The notes under the pieces were generated by a model that did not search any database, had not been told where the DNA came from, and was given only the letters and a program-made list of their open reading frames with translations. From Halorubrum trapanicum (lineage in GTDB: Archaea > Halobacteriota > Halobacteria > Halobacteriales > Haloferacaceae), in the NCBI RefSeq assembly GCF_017873555.1, contig NZ_JAGGKE010000005.1, forward strand, positions 1 to 64,000: a stretch of 64,000 nucleotides of DNA, in the 5' to 3' direction. The translations under genes and the position numbers were made by a program. Positions 1 through 8,716 of the stretch are shown here, piece by piece (positions within the stretch are counted from its first letter, which is position 1; the number at the start of each line of letters is the position of its first letter).

Positions 1-290
1 GGTTGTCGGGGGCGGCTCGCGCCGCCAGCGACGAGGCTGGGGAGGCGTGAGGTGCGGTCGCTGTGCGGGGCGGGACTCAAAGGGGCAGCCGGGAGGGTGG
101 CGTAGGCGACGCAAGCACCGTAGGGAGCGAACGGAGTGAGCGACCGAGGAGCACAGCGAGCGTACGCCACCCTCCCGGCTGGGGCTTTGGAGGTGTTCGC
201 CGTCGATCTACAATCAGTCATTTATAAGCGAGCGTCTGGGGCTTTGGGGATGCTCACCACCGGCCTGCTGACTACCATTTATATGAGAAC
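1..290 (+). repeat. Dispersed repeat family, copy 1 (cut by window start)
   Basis: This stretch has no convincing gene. It matches 16640-16890 over most of its length: a GACGAGGCTGGGGAGGCGTG block, a GC-rich block, a long inverted repeat, and then units beginning CTGGGGCTTTGG. The inverted repeat arms at 86-104 and 163-181 are perfectly complementary over 19 bp. A small hairpin sits at 11-26. TATA-like boxes at 219-228 and 276-285 are exactly 57 bases apart. The short open frame through it (136-462) follows repeat sequence and is probably not a protein gene. The remaining bases to 450 show nothing clear. The function is unknown. Confidence 0.75.
86..181 (+). repeat. 19-bp perfect long-range inverted repeat in repeat copy 1
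   Basis: The left arm CAGCCGGGAGGGTGGCGTA (86-104) is the exact reverse complement of 163-181, enclosing 58 bases. The equivalent stem in copy 2 (16691-16703 with 16774-16786) differs at two paired positions, and in each case the partner base changed too. This supports selection for pairing, as in a structured RNA or a cruciform. Confidence 0.7.
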
Positions 291-450
291 AGCCGTTTCG
301 AGCGGAAGCTCTCGGAAAAAGCGGCGTGCGAAGGCCGAAGAGAGAGAAAGAGGCCGCCGCGGCTGCCCACAGTCCCGCTCCGTCGCCGGCGGCCGGGCGC
401 GAGGAGCGTGGAACCGGCGTCTCGGACGCGTGACGCGTCCGATTACCCGA

Positions 451-1050
451 TTACTCGAATAGCTCGACGGCCTGCTCGAAGCGGGCGGACGGCTCCTCCC
501 AGTCGACGACCTCGAAGAAGTTGTCGACGAACTCGCCGCGGGCCGGGCCGTAGTCGTGGTAGTAGGAGTGCTCCCAGACGTCCAGCGCGAGCACCGGGTG
601 CCCGCCCCAGATAGCGCCCTGGTCGTGCTTGTCGACCACGACGTTACGGAGCTGGTTCGAGAACGTGTCGTACACCAGAAGCGCCCACCCGCTCGCCGCG
701 GAGGCCGCCGCCTCGAACTCGCCCTTCCAGGCCTCGTACGAGCCGAAGTCCTCCTCGATGCGGTCCGCGAGGGCGCCTTCCGGCTCGGCGCCGCCCTCGG
801 GCGACATGCTCTGCCAGAACAGGTCGTGGAGGATGTGGCCCGAGGAGTTGTGGGTCACGTTGCGGATGGCGCCGCCCGACGACGAGAAGTCGCCCGCGTC
901 GCGGTTCGCTTCGAGCGTCTCTTCGGCCGAGTTCCAGCCGTTGACGTACCCCTGATGGTGGGTGTCGTGATGCCATTCGAGCACCTGCTCGGAGAGGTGC
1001 GGTTCCAGCGCGTCGTACTCGTACGGAAGCGGATCGAGTTCGTAGCTCAT
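451..1050 (-). CDS. sod: Superoxide dismutase (Fe/Mn family)
   Basis: This 199-residue protein has the usual length for the family. It dismutes superoxide to oxygen and hydrogen peroxide in the cytoplasm. The metal-binding residues are visible: the HHDTHH run at 27-32, H75 in HILHDLFW, and D157 and H161 in DVWEHSYYHDYG. The protein is acidic, as expected in a halophile. Manganese is usual in haloarchaeal enzymes, but the metal cannot be fixed from this reading alone. It is divergent from the pirin gene, and the shared upstream region contains a 7-bp inverted repeat at 1149-1170. Its 3' end faces a dispersed repeat. Confidence 0.97.
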   Translation of the reverse strand: MSYELDPLPYEYDALEPHLSEQVLEWHHDTHHQGYVNGWNSAEETLEANRDAGDFSSSGGAIRNVTHNSSGHILHDLFWQSMSPEGGAEPEGALADRIEEDFGSYEAWKGEFEAAASAASGWALLVYDTFSNQLRNVVVDKHDQGAIWGGHPVLALDVWEHSYYHDYGPARGEFVDNFFEVVDWEEPSARFEQAVELFE

Positions 1051-1148
1051 TGTTGCGTCTCACCGTACTCGCGCCACGGGTAAGAAGATTCTCTGTAACG
1101 CGTTCCAGTAAACTATCTGTATGGTCTGTAGTACCGTAGAAACGTATG

Positions 1149-1170
1149 GAAAGACTACCAAACGTCTTTC
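1149..1170. promoter_or_regulatory. Inverted repeat between sod and pirin genes
   Basis: GAAAGAC and GTCTTTC form a perfect 7-bp inverted repeat with 8 bases between, in the AT-rich intergenic region of two divergent genes whose products relate to oxidative stress. It may be an operator; no regulator is identified. Confidence 0.3.
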
Positions 1171-1252
1171 TCTGAAAATACAGTACAGAAAGTGATTATT
1201 TCTTAGTTCCGTAATCGTGATGCTTATCGGCTGTGGTCGGCTCCGTTCGAAC

Positions 1253-2056
1253 GTGACTGAAAACGAGTCGAGCGCGACCCGGACGGCGCCCCGCTCGGGC
1301 CAGACCGTCCGCCACGGCACCGGGGTGAACTCGAATCGAGCGTTCCCGACCGAGGCGCACCCGCAGCACCTCGATCCGTTCGTCCTCTTCGAGCGGTTCT
1401 ACATCGAGCCGAACGAGGGGTTCCCGATGCACCCGCACCGCGGGTTCGAGATCGTCTCGTACATGATCGAGGGCGGCATGGACCACGAGGACAGCCTCGG
1501 CGTGACGAACACCGCCCGCGAGAACGAGGCGATGCACATCACGACCGGCGGCGGGATCCGGCACTCCGAGTTCCCTGCCGACGGCGCCGGCTGTAACGGA
1601 CTCCAGCTCTGGGTGAACCTGCCGCGCGAGGACAAGGAGATGGATCCCGACTACACGGACGCCGCGGCCGACGAGCTTCCGACCGAGGCGGTCGACGGCG
1701 CGACGGTCACCACGGTCGTCGGAGAGAGATCGCCGCTGTCGACGCACACGCCGCTGGAGTACCTCGACGTCGAGGTCACCGACTCGTGGCGGTGGTCGAT
1801 TCCGGACGGCTGGACCGGCTTCCTCTACGCCGTGGACGGCGCGGGGACGGTGAGCACCGGTGGGGCGGCGAACGGCGACGGAACGGAGCACGTCGGGAGG
1901 ACCGACCGCGGAGACCCGATCGCCGAAGGCGACGTGCTTCCGGTGACGGAGACCGAGACCGTCGACGTCAGCACCGATGACTCGCTCCGCGCGGTCGCGG
2001 TCTCGGGGCGTCCCCACGGCGAGCCGATCGATCAGCGCGGCCCGTTCGTCCGCTGA
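1253..2056 (+). CDS. Pirin family protein
   Basis: This is a cupin-fold pirin homologue. The N-terminal cupin is recognisable from FERFYIEPNEGFPMHPHRGFEIVSYMIEG and the following HITTGGGIRHSEF segment, whose histidines and glutamate normally bind one metal. Some pirins have quercetin dioxygenase activity, and the substrate here is unknown. The frame opens at GTG 1217, but the GTG at 1253 (MTENESS) gives a more natural acidic N-terminus and is preferred; this is uncertain. The gene is divergent from sod and ends shortly before an acetyltransferase gene. Confidence 0.9.
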   Translation: MTENESSATRTAPRSGQTVRHGTGVNSNRAFPTEAHPQHLDPFVLFERFYIEPNEGFPMHPHRGFEIVSYMIEGGMDHEDSLGVTNTARENEAMHITTGGGIRHSEFPADGAGCNGLQLWVNLPREDKEMDPDYTDAAADELPTEAVDGATVTTVVGERSPLSTHTPLEYLDVEVTDSWRWSIPDGWTGFLYAVDGAGTVSTGGAANGDGTEHVGRTDRGDPIAEGDVLPVTETETVDVSTDDSLRAVAVSGRPHGEPIDQRGPFVR

Positions 2057-2120
2057 GACTCGCCGGGTCGCGGCGAGAACGCCGACCGAGTTTTTTGTAG
2101 TCGGGGTGAGATCTACCCGC

Positions 2121-2870
2121 ATGGATCTACGCGCCGCAACAGCCGCGGACATCGACGCGGTCCGCTCGGTCGCCCGCGAGTCGCTCGTGGCCTCGTACGG
2201 ACACGCCGTCGACGAGGAACTGTTGGACGAGGCCGTCGAGGAGTGGTACGACGCCGGCGACCTCGGCGAGGACGTCAACGACGACGACGCGGTGTTCCCC
2301 GTCGCCCTCGTGGACGGGGTCGTCGTCGGCTTCGCGGAGAGCTACGTGGTCGGGCGCCGCGAGCGCGTCGGCGAGATCGACTGGCTCCACGTCCACCCCG
2401 ACCACAGGGGGTCGGGAATCGGCTCCGCCTTACTCGAACGCGTCGAGTCCGCCCTCCGCTCGGCGGACGTCGACCGGATCGAGGCGCGCGTCCTCGCCGA
2501 CAACGAGGCGGGGACGGAGTTCTACGAGCGCGAGGGGTACGAGCTCGCGGGCGAGCGCGACGTCGACATCGTCGGCGAGACGTTCGCTGAACGAGAGTAC
2601 CGGAAGCAGGTCGGGCGGCTCAGGGGCATCTCCGAGGCGACGTACCAGACCGAGGAGGGTGAGACGGTCCACGTCGCGTTCGACGAGAGCGACCGCGGGT
2701 CGCAGGCGCCGTTCTACGTCGCGTACGCCGACCCGGACCACGAGCGGCGGTACGGCTACCTCTGTGGCAACTGCGAGGGAACCGACGTCGCGATCGACAC
2801 GATGGACCGGATGGAGTGTCGCGGCTGCGGGAACCGACGGAAGCCGGCGCGGTGGGACGCGGCGTACTGA
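2121..2870 (+). CDS. GNAT acetyltransferase with C-terminal DUF5816-type domain
   Basis: This 249-residue protein has two domains. Residues 1-165 form a GNAT fold whose acetyl-CoA loop is visible as HPDHRGSGIG near 92-101, followed by DNEAGTEFYEREGYE. Residues about 175-249 form a Halobacteria-type domain ending in two Cys pairs (CGNC and CRGC), which resemble a zinc ribbon; I recall this as DUF5816. The ATG at 2121 is chosen because the GNAT domain starts there and an AT-rich promoter-like stretch precedes it. The acetyl acceptor is unknown. The fusion suggests the ribbon domain recognises the substrate. Confidence 0.9.
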   Translation: MDLRAATAADIDAVRSVARESLVASYGHAVDEELLDEAVEEWYDAGDLGEDVNDDDAVFPVALVDGVVVGFAESYVVGRRERVGEIDWLHVHPDHRGSGIGSALLERVESALRSADVDRIEARVLADNEAGTEFYEREGYELAGERDVDIVGETFAEREYRKQVGRLRGISEATYQTEEGETVHVAFDESDRGSQAPFYVAYADPDHERRYGYLCGNCEGTDVAIDTMDRMECRGCGNRRKPARWDAAY

Positions 2871-2901
2871 CGCGAACCGACCGCCGGGGGAACGCCCCTT
2901 C

Positions 2902-3894
2902 TCAGAGCGTTTCTTTCACGCCGATAACGCGTTCCTCGGCCTCGCGGCCGGGGTCCCACTCGCTCCCGTCGCGGTCCGACTCTCGGTGTTCCTCGACGGT
3001 CCGCGCCATCGCCTCGTCGACCGGCGTGGACTCCCAGCCGAGGTCGGCGAGCGCACAGGTGTCGAGCAGGTGCGGATACTCGCGGTAGAGGGTGAACTCG
3101 TCGGGTTCGAGTCCGCCGGCCGCGAGCGCGTCGTCGCTCGCCGGGACGATCTCGCAGTCGACCCCGCCTGCGTCGGCGATCGCCTCCAGCGTCTCCCGGA
3201 GGGTGAGCGCGCGCCGGTCGCCGACGTTGTACGCCGTCCCCGGTTCGCCGCGCTCGGCGACGATCCGCAGCGCGCTCGCGACGTCCTCGACGTACGCCCG
3301 GTGCCAGAGGTTCTGTCCGTCGCCCGGGACCACCACGCGGTCGTAGGTGAGCACGCGGTCGATCCAGTAGTCGAGCCGCTCCGTGTAGTCGTGCGGCCCG
3401 TAGACGATACACGGGCGGACCGCCATCGCCGAAACGCCCTCCTCGGCGGCCGCGAACACCGCGCGGTCGCCCTCGGCCTTGCGGTTGCCGTACGTCTCGT
3501 GGGAGTCGTCGGTCGCCTGCGCGTCGGTACACGGCTCCAGCGGCGTCTCCCCCTCCCGTTTGGGGATCTCCTCGGCGGCGTAGCTGGACCCCGACGAGAT
3601 GTACACGTAGCCGTCGACGTCGGCGAATACCTCCGTGGCGGTCTCCACGTCGGCCGGCTGGTAGGCGACGCAGTCGATCACGACGTCGGGTTCGACCGAC
3701 AGCTTCGCGGCGCGTAACGCGGTCTCGTCGTTCCGGTCGCCCTCGACGTGAGTGACCCGGTCGTCGTCAGCGAAGGGGTTCTCGTGGTTTCCTCGGTTGA
3801 ATATCGCGACCGCGTAGTCGTGTGCCAGCAGTTCCTCGACCGTGTGTCGGCCGATAAAGCGCGTGCCGCCGACGACGAGCGCAGTGTCTGTCAT
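2902..3894 (-). CDS. NAD-dependent epimerase/dehydratase family protein
   Basis: This is a 330-residue short-chain dehydrogenase of the extended type. The nucleotide-binding glycine motif GGTRFIG lies at residues 9-15, and the catalytic YxxxK appears as YGNRK near residue 140. Such proteins act on nucleotide sugars or related carbonyl substrates. The sequence also resembles the mRNA-binding/isomerase-like subgroup common in haloarchaea, so the substrate is left open. It is convergent with the acetyltransferase gene and is followed upstream by a tiny membrane protein gene. Confidence 0.9.
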   Translation of the reverse strand: MTDTALVVGGTRFIGRHTVEELLAHDYAVAIFNRGNHENPFADDDRVTHVEGDRNDETALRAAKLSVEPDVVIDCVAYQPADVETATEVFADVDGYVYISSGSSYAAEEIPKREGETPLEPCTDAQATDDSHETYGNRKAEGDRAVFAAAEEGVSAMAVRPCIVYGPHDYTERLDYWIDRVLTYDRVVVPGDGQNLWHRAYVEDVASALRIVAERGEPGTAYNVGDRRALTLRETLEAIADAGGVDCEIVPASDDALAAGGLEPDEFTLYREYPHLLDTCALADLGWESTPVDEAMARTVEEHRESDRDGSEWDPGREAEERVIGVKETL

Positions 3895-3975
3895 ACCCGA
3901 GATCGAACGAGCGAGGTGAAAAGCGTGGCCGAATCGGAAGGCGAGTCGGTCGCTGACGACGCGGACGGCCGCCGC

Positions 3976-4116
3976 CTACTCGTCGTCCCGCGGCCCGTCG
4001 CCGCGCCACCGCCGGTACAGGAGGTACGCGACGCCGAGACCGATACCCCAGGTTCCGACGCCGAACACCGCGATCGCGACTCCGCCGAGGAACTCGCCGG
4101 TCGGCAGGCCGAACAT
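3976..4116 (-). CDS. Small membrane protein, 46 residues
   Basis: A short frame begins MFGLPTGEFLGG, continues with one long hydrophobic segment (about residues 11-34) and ends in a charged tail RRWRGDGPRDDE. That architecture, the halophile-like codon use and the position between two normal genes support a real single-pass membrane protein. The frame extends much further upstream without a better start, so ATG 4116 is chosen. Function is unknown. Confidence 0.6.
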   Translation of the reverse strand: MFGLPTGEFLGGVAIAVFGVGTWGIGLGVAYLLYRRWRGDGPRDDE

Positions 4117-4195
4117 ACCCGAGTTGGGTGCGTCCGCCACATAAACGCTCCGAGAGAGGGGTAGCTTCTCGGGGCGTGAGACCGTACGGTCGGCC

Positions 4196-4678
4196 ATGGC
4201 AGACCGCTCCCTGCGGCGACCCTGGCTCGCCGCCCTGCTCGCGCTCGTCGTCTCCGGACTCGGCCACGCGTACCTCCGTCGGTGGGCCCGCGCGCTCGGC
4301 TGGTACCTGGCGGTCACCGCGGCGGTCGTCGTGTTCGTTCCCGACGCCGCGATCTCCGCCGCGTTCACCGGGAACCCCCCGCCGCTCCGCGATATCGCGC
4401 CCGCCGCGGCGGTCGTCGGGGCCAGCGTGATCGACGCGTACGTCGTGGCCCGCCGGAACAACCGGGAGTACGAGCGGGAACGCGACGCGGCGCGCGCGAC
4501 CGACCCGGCGGACGCGGGCGTCGATCCCGACGCCGCGTCCGCGGAAACGTCGGCGGACGAAGGAACTCCGGCGGCCGCGGAGACGATCCGCTGTCCGGAG
4601 TGCGGCAAAGAGACCGATCCGACGTTCGACTTCTGTCAGTGGTGCGCGGAGCCGCTCGGAGAGGACGACGCGTCGTAA
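4196..4678 (+). CDS. Membrane protein with C-terminal zinc ribbon
   Basis: This 160-residue protein has about three hydrophobic segments in residues 1-82, beginning with the LVVSGLGHAYLRRWARALGWYLA pattern often seen in small TM2-like domains. A charged linker follows, and then a zinc ribbon of the CPECGKE...FCQWC type at the C terminus. Similar ribbon-tailed membrane proteins are common in haloarchaea and have no assigned role. It is convergent with the oxidase operon. Function is unknown. Confidence 0.85.
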   Translation: MADRSLRRPWLAALLALVVSGLGHAYLRRWARALGWYLAVTAAVVVFVPDAAISAAFTGNPPPLRDIAPAAAVVGASVIDAYVVARRNNREYERERDAARATDPADAGVDPDAASAETSADEGTPAAAETIRCPECGKETDPTFDFCQWCAEPLGEDDAS

Positions 4679-4711
4679 GTGCGAAACAAAAGATCCGGGC
4701 CGCGAACCGCC

Positions 4712-7210
4712 TCAGAAGAGGTAGAACAGCGGGAAGATGAACACCCAGACGATGTCCACGAAGTGCCAGTAGAGACCGAAGTACTCGATCGGCCGCTCGT
4801 CGTCGAGGTAGTGGCCCTGGTACGCCCTGACGAACAGGAAGATGGCGATCACGAGACCCAGCAGCACGTGGATCCCGTGAAGCCCGGTCGTGACGTAGTA
4901 GATCGACGCCTGGATCGGGTCGCCGTGGGCGTTCGCCGAGATGGTCACGCCGCGGTCGAATATCTCGTGGTTCCACTCCCACAGCTTGATCGCCATGAAC
5001 GTGAACCCGAGCAGGATTGTCGCGCCGAGCGTCGCGAGGAGTCCCTGCCGGCTCTTGCGGCGGGCGGCGACCAGCGCTAAGATCACGGTGAACGAGGACG
5101 TGATCAGCACGAAGGTGTTGATGAGTCCCGGCAGCGACTCGGTCAGCGGCGACCAGCTCATCCAGCCCGCGTTGTAGCGGACGAAGACCGCGGCCGAGAT
5201 GAACGCCCCGAAGACGATCACGTCGGAGGCCAGGAAGAACCACATCCCCAGCTTCACCTTCTCGACGCCGTTGAACGGCCAACGCTCGGCGAACTCGGAC
5301 GGGGGCGCGTAGAAGTCTTCGAGACCCCACTTCACGCCGGTGTAGAGCAGACCGACGATACCGAGGAGTATCGCGATCGGGTACAACGCGTTCGAGACGG
5401 TGACGGCGCTCTGCGCCGCCGTCTCGCCCAGCTGGACGGTGACCGAGTCGGCGAAGCCGGAGAAGCCGAACAGCGTGACGCCGAGCGCCAGCGAGAGCGC
5501 GAACGGCCAGATGCTCGCGTGGCTCGGGTGTTTGTCCCAGTAGGGGTACTCCGAGATGTGCGCCGAGTGGCTGTCGCCGCCGTCAGTGGCGACGTCGCCG
5601 TTGTCGTCGGTCTTCATCGCGGGACCGCCGTCCGGCACGTAGTCTTTCACGAACTCCAGCTTCCCGGAGGCGTACGACGGCCGGTTCGGCCAGTTCTCGA
5701 GCGGTGGGGGCGAGGAGATCGCCCACTCCGCCGTCCGCGAGTAGTCCCACGGGTTGTCGCCGGCCGGCTCGCCGGAGACGTAGGACTTCGCGAAGTTGTA
5801 GAACATGATGAAGAAGGACAAGCCGAGCACGAAGGCGCCGATCGTCCCGAACTGGTGGTAGATCTGGAACTCGGGGTTGTACTCGAACACCCGACGGGGG
5901 GTCTCCCAGCCGAGGAACATCGAGAAGTAGACGGCGTTGAAGCCGATGAAGAACACCACGAAGTGGAGCTTCCCGAGCAGCTCGTCGTACATCTTCCCCG
6001 TGATCTTCGGGAACCAGTAGTAGGCCCCGCCGAACAGCGCCGTCGCGCCGCCGAACATCACGTAGTGGAAGTGCGCGACCACCCAGTAGGTGCCGCGGAA
6101 CTCGTAGTCGAGCACGATGGCGCCGAGGAAGACGCCCGTGATGCCGCCGAGGATGAACAGCAGCAGCGCGCCGAACGCGAACAGGAACGGCGTGGTGAAC
6201 TGTATCCGCCCCTTGATCAGCGTGTAGATCAGCGCGAAGACGACCAGGTCGAAGGGGAGCGATATCCCGATGGTCGTCGCCATCATCAGCGTCTTGATCT
6301 CCAGGTTGATCGTCGTCAGGAACATGTGGTGCATCCACACGAGGAACGACTGGACGGCGATCAGACAGATGGCGATGATCACCCACTTCCGGCCGACGAG
6401 CCGCCGCCCGGAGAACGTCTGGAACAGCTCCAGCATGACGCCGAGCGCCGGGAAGAAGACGATGTACACCTCCGGGTGACCGAAGAACCAGAACAGGTGA
6501 CCCCACAGCAGGGACCCGCCTTCGGTCGCGGAGAAGTAGACGCTCCCGAGGACGCGGTCGGCCGCGAGGATGAGTCCGACCGCGAGCAGCGCGGCGAACG
6601 CGAACAGCATCATCCACACGGTCGCGAGCATCGACCACGTGAACATCGGCATGTCCATGATCCCCATCCCCTCCGCGCGGGAGTGGTGGATGGAGGTGAG
6701 GAAGTTCACCGTCGACGCCGTCGTACCGGTGACGAACATCGCGAGCGCGAGCACCGCGCCGGTCGACCCGATGCTCGGCGTGTACATCGGCACGTTGAGC
6801 GGGGCGTATATCGTCCACCCCGCCGAGAGCGTGCCGCCCTGGAAGAAGCTGATCGCGAGCAGGACGCCCGAGAACAGGTACAGCCAGTAGGACAAGGCGT
6901 TGAGCCGCGGGAACGCGAGGTCGTCCGCGCCGATCTGAAGCGGCACGAAGTAGTTCGCGAACCCGAACGCGAACGGCGAGAGGAACCAGAACACCATGAT
7001 CAGCCCGTGGGCGGTGACGGCCTCGTTGTACGCCAGTCCGGAGAGGATCTGGCTCGTCGGGTCCCACAGCTGGAGGCGGATGAGCAGCGCCATCACGCCG
7101 CCGAACAGCAGGAAGAACAGCGCGGTGATCGTGTACAGGATGCCGATGTCCTTGTGATTGGTCGTGACGAACCACCGCTTGACGGAGGTCGTCGGCGGGA
7201 GTCCGCTCAT
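4712..7210 (-). CDS. coxA: Cytochrome c oxidase, fused subunits I and III
   Basis: This 832-residue protein is the catalytic core of an aa3-type haem-copper oxidase, reducing oxygen to water while pumping protons. Residues 1 to about 540 form subunit I: the haem a ligand H68 is in AHGLIMVFWF, the CuB and cross-linked tyrosine site in GHPEVY, the CuB histidine pair in WMHHMF, and the distal haem ligands in HFHYVMFGG. The glutamate in GHPEVY marks the A1 group. After a hydrophilic linker, residues about 570-832 form subunit III (WPFNGVEKVKLGMWFFLASD). This I+III fusion is known in other prokaryotes. Its start overlaps the stop of subunit II by ATGA, indicating one operon. Confidence 0.97.
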   Translation of the reverse strand: MSGLPPTTSVKRWFVTTNHKDIGILYTITALFFLLFGGVMALLIRLQLWDPTSQILSGLAYNEAVTAHGLIMVFWFLSPFAFGFANYFVPLQIGADDLAFPRLNALSYWLYLFSGVLLAISFFQGGTLSAGWTIYAPLNVPMYTPSIGSTGAVLALAMFVTGTTASTVNFLTSIHHSRAEGMGIMDMPMFTWSMLATVWMMLFAFAALLAVGLILAADRVLGSVYFSATEGGSLLWGHLFWFFGHPEVYIVFFPALGVMLELFQTFSGRRLVGRKWVIIAICLIAVQSFLVWMHHMFLTTINLEIKTLMMATTIGISLPFDLVVFALIYTLIKGRIQFTTPFLFAFGALLLFILGGITGVFLGAIVLDYEFRGTYWVVAHFHYVMFGGATALFGGAYYWFPKITGKMYDELLGKLHFVVFFIGFNAVYFSMFLGWETPRRVFEYNPEFQIYHQFGTIGAFVLGLSFFIMFYNFAKSYVSGEPAGDNPWDYSRTAEWAISSPPPLENWPNRPSYASGKLEFVKDYVPDGGPAMKTDDNGDVATDGGDSHSAHISEYPYWDKHPSHASIWPFALSLALGVTLFGFSGFADSVTVQLGETAAQSAVTVSNALYPIAILLGIVGLLYTGVKWGLEDFYAPPSEFAERWPFNGVEKVKLGMWFFLASDVIVFGAFISAAVFVRYNAGWMSWSPLTESLPGLINTFVLITSSFTVILALVAARRKSRQGLLATLGATILLGFTFMAIKLWEWNHEIFDRGVTISANAHGDPIQASIYYVTTGLHGIHVLLGLVIAIFLFVRAYQGHYLDDERPIEYFGLYWHFVDIVWVFIFPLFYLF

Positions 7211-7983
7211 GCGCTCACCCCGCTCGCAGCGGTGAGTCCGGCACCGGGAGCCTCGATACTGGCGCTCTCGGAGCTGTTACCGGTGCTGTTGTACCACTCT
7301 TGCCACTCGTCTTCCGGGATGACCGTGATCTGTCCCTCCATTGCGGAGTGACCCGAACCGCACAACTCGAAGCACTCGACGCGGTACGTCGCCTCCCCGC
7401 CTTGTGCCTCGACATCCTCGGAGCTCACCGTGAACCAGGTCTCGCTGTGATCTCCGGGGATGGCGTCGGACTTTATCCGTAAGTCCGACGAGCCGAAGTT
7501 GTGCCACACGTCTCTCGACGTGATGTTGAGGTCGACCCGCTGGTCGGCCGGCACGATCAGTTCACCCCGTTCGGTGTGCCCGTTCGGGTACTCGTAGGCC
7601 CACCCGTACTGGTAGCCTTCGACCATGATCTCGATGTCGCCCTCGTCGCCGGTGTCCGGTCCCTGCTCGACGTAGAGGAGCAGCCCGTACGCGTACACGA
7701 CGAGGCTGATGACGACGATCGCGCTCAACCCGAACGAGAGGAAGAGCTTCTTCGCTTTCGGACCGCCCTGTCCCGTCGGGAGCTCGCCCACGACCGGCGC
7801 GTCGAACTCCTCGTCCGACCGATTGCCGTCGTCGCGGTACTTGTACACGTTCCACAGCGTGTACGACACGACGATGGTGCCGACGAGGGTACCGAGCGCG
7901 AGGAAGACGAAGAAAATCTCGTCGAAGATCTCCGCCTGTGCGCGCCAGTCGTTCCCCTGTTGTAGGATAACTGGATCTATCAT
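7207..7983 (-). CDS. coxB: Cytochrome c oxidase subunit II
   Basis: This 258-residue protein accepts electrons at its CuA centre from a soluble copper or haem carrier. Two N-terminal transmembrane helices (about residues 20-45 and 85-105) are followed by an extracellular cupredoxin domain. The CuA site is complete: CFELCGSGHSAM near residue 205 supplies the cysteines, His and Met, with the upstream His in DVWHNFGS. It is the first gene of the operon, with an ATGA overlap into the fused subunit I+III gene. A short hydrophilic tail follows the cupredoxin domain. Confidence 0.97.
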   Translation of the reverse strand: MIDPVILQQGNDWRAQAEIFDEIFFVFLALGTLVGTIVVSYTLWNVYKYRDDGNRSDEEFDAPVVGELPTGQGGPKAKKLFLSFGLSAIVVISLVVYAYGLLLYVEQGPDTGDEGDIEIMVEGYQYGWAYEYPNGHTERGELIVPADQRVDLNITSRDVWHNFGSSDLRIKSDAIPGDHSETWFTVSSEDVEAQGGEATYRVECFELCGSGHSAMEGQITVIPEDEWQEWYNSTGNSSESASIEAPGAGLTAASGVSA

Positions 7984-8202
7984 GTTCGTCTGTCTGCTCT
8001 TGTACCTCCCTTAGCGATGGCACACTTATCTCTTGTGTAGCGGGGCGAACGATCGGGAGTCGAGGACCCGATTTCCCCACCCGAACCAGCTCCCGCGAGT
8101 CGCCTCCCGGAACCCGGAGCCGGGAGCGCCGAAAGCGGGGCGAAGCACGGCGCGTCGAAGGGTATTTGTACGCGCGAACGGAGGCCCTAACAACGGATAT
8201 CC

Positions 8203-8658
8203 ATGACATCACTCAGCCTCTTGAGCACGGGTCTGATGGGCCTACTCGTCGCCGCCACGTTCATCGCAGTCGCCGAGATCGGGGGAAAGCGGTCCGCCCC
8301 CGGGGGTACCGAGGCGGACGGACGCTACGAGGCGACCGTCGCGACGCTCGGCGAGATCGTTCGGACGCCGGTCGTGTGGGCGATTTCGTTCGTCGGCGTC
8401 ACCGTACTGGTCGGCGGGAGCATCCTCCTCGGCGTCGGCAGCTTCGGCCTCCCCGAGGGGCTCGCCGGCACGCTGGTGACCGTCGCGTACCTGCTCGTCG
8501 GGCTGCTGCTCGTCGGCTTCGTCTTCCTCGGCGCGTACTTCGCGACGCGGAGCCGCGGACTCGGGAACGCGCACGGCGTCGCCGCCGGGACCCTCGCGAC
8601 CGGCGCCGCGTTCCTCGTCCTCGTCAGCGCTCAGCTGCTCGTCGGCGTCGTCGGCTGA
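8203..8658 (+). CDS. Four-helix membrane protein of unknown function
   Basis: This 151-residue protein has four hydrophobic stretches (about residues 3-23, 53-75, 88-110 and 125-150) and a short hydrophilic loop rich in charge near 25-45. It is divergent from the cytochrome oxidase operon. Genes of this type often sit beside oxidase genes in haloarchaea, so a role in respiratory complex assembly is possible, but that is inference from position only. Confidence 0.85.
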   Translation: MTSLSLLSTGLMGLLVAATFIAVAEIGGKRSAPGGTEADGRYEATVATLGEIVRTPVVWAISFVGVTVLVGGSILLGVGSFGLPEGLAGTLVTVAYLLVGLLLVGFVFLGAYFATRSRGLGNAHGVAAGTLATGAAFLVLVSAQLLVGVVG

Positions 8659-8716
8659 ACCGACCCGTCGCCTTTTCCTCGACGACTGCTACAGAGAGCC
8701 GAACATAGTGCCGCCG

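Noticed and set aside
1196-2278. Long antisense frame over the pirin gene
   Set aside because: It is a high-GC shadow of the pirin and acetyltransferase genes; its sequence is Arg/Val-rich and has no family features.
5519-7351. 610-residue frame on the other strand of the oxidase gene
   Set aside because: The real oxidase motifs are on the minus strand; the antisense frame is Arg/Glu/His-rich and typical of a shadow.
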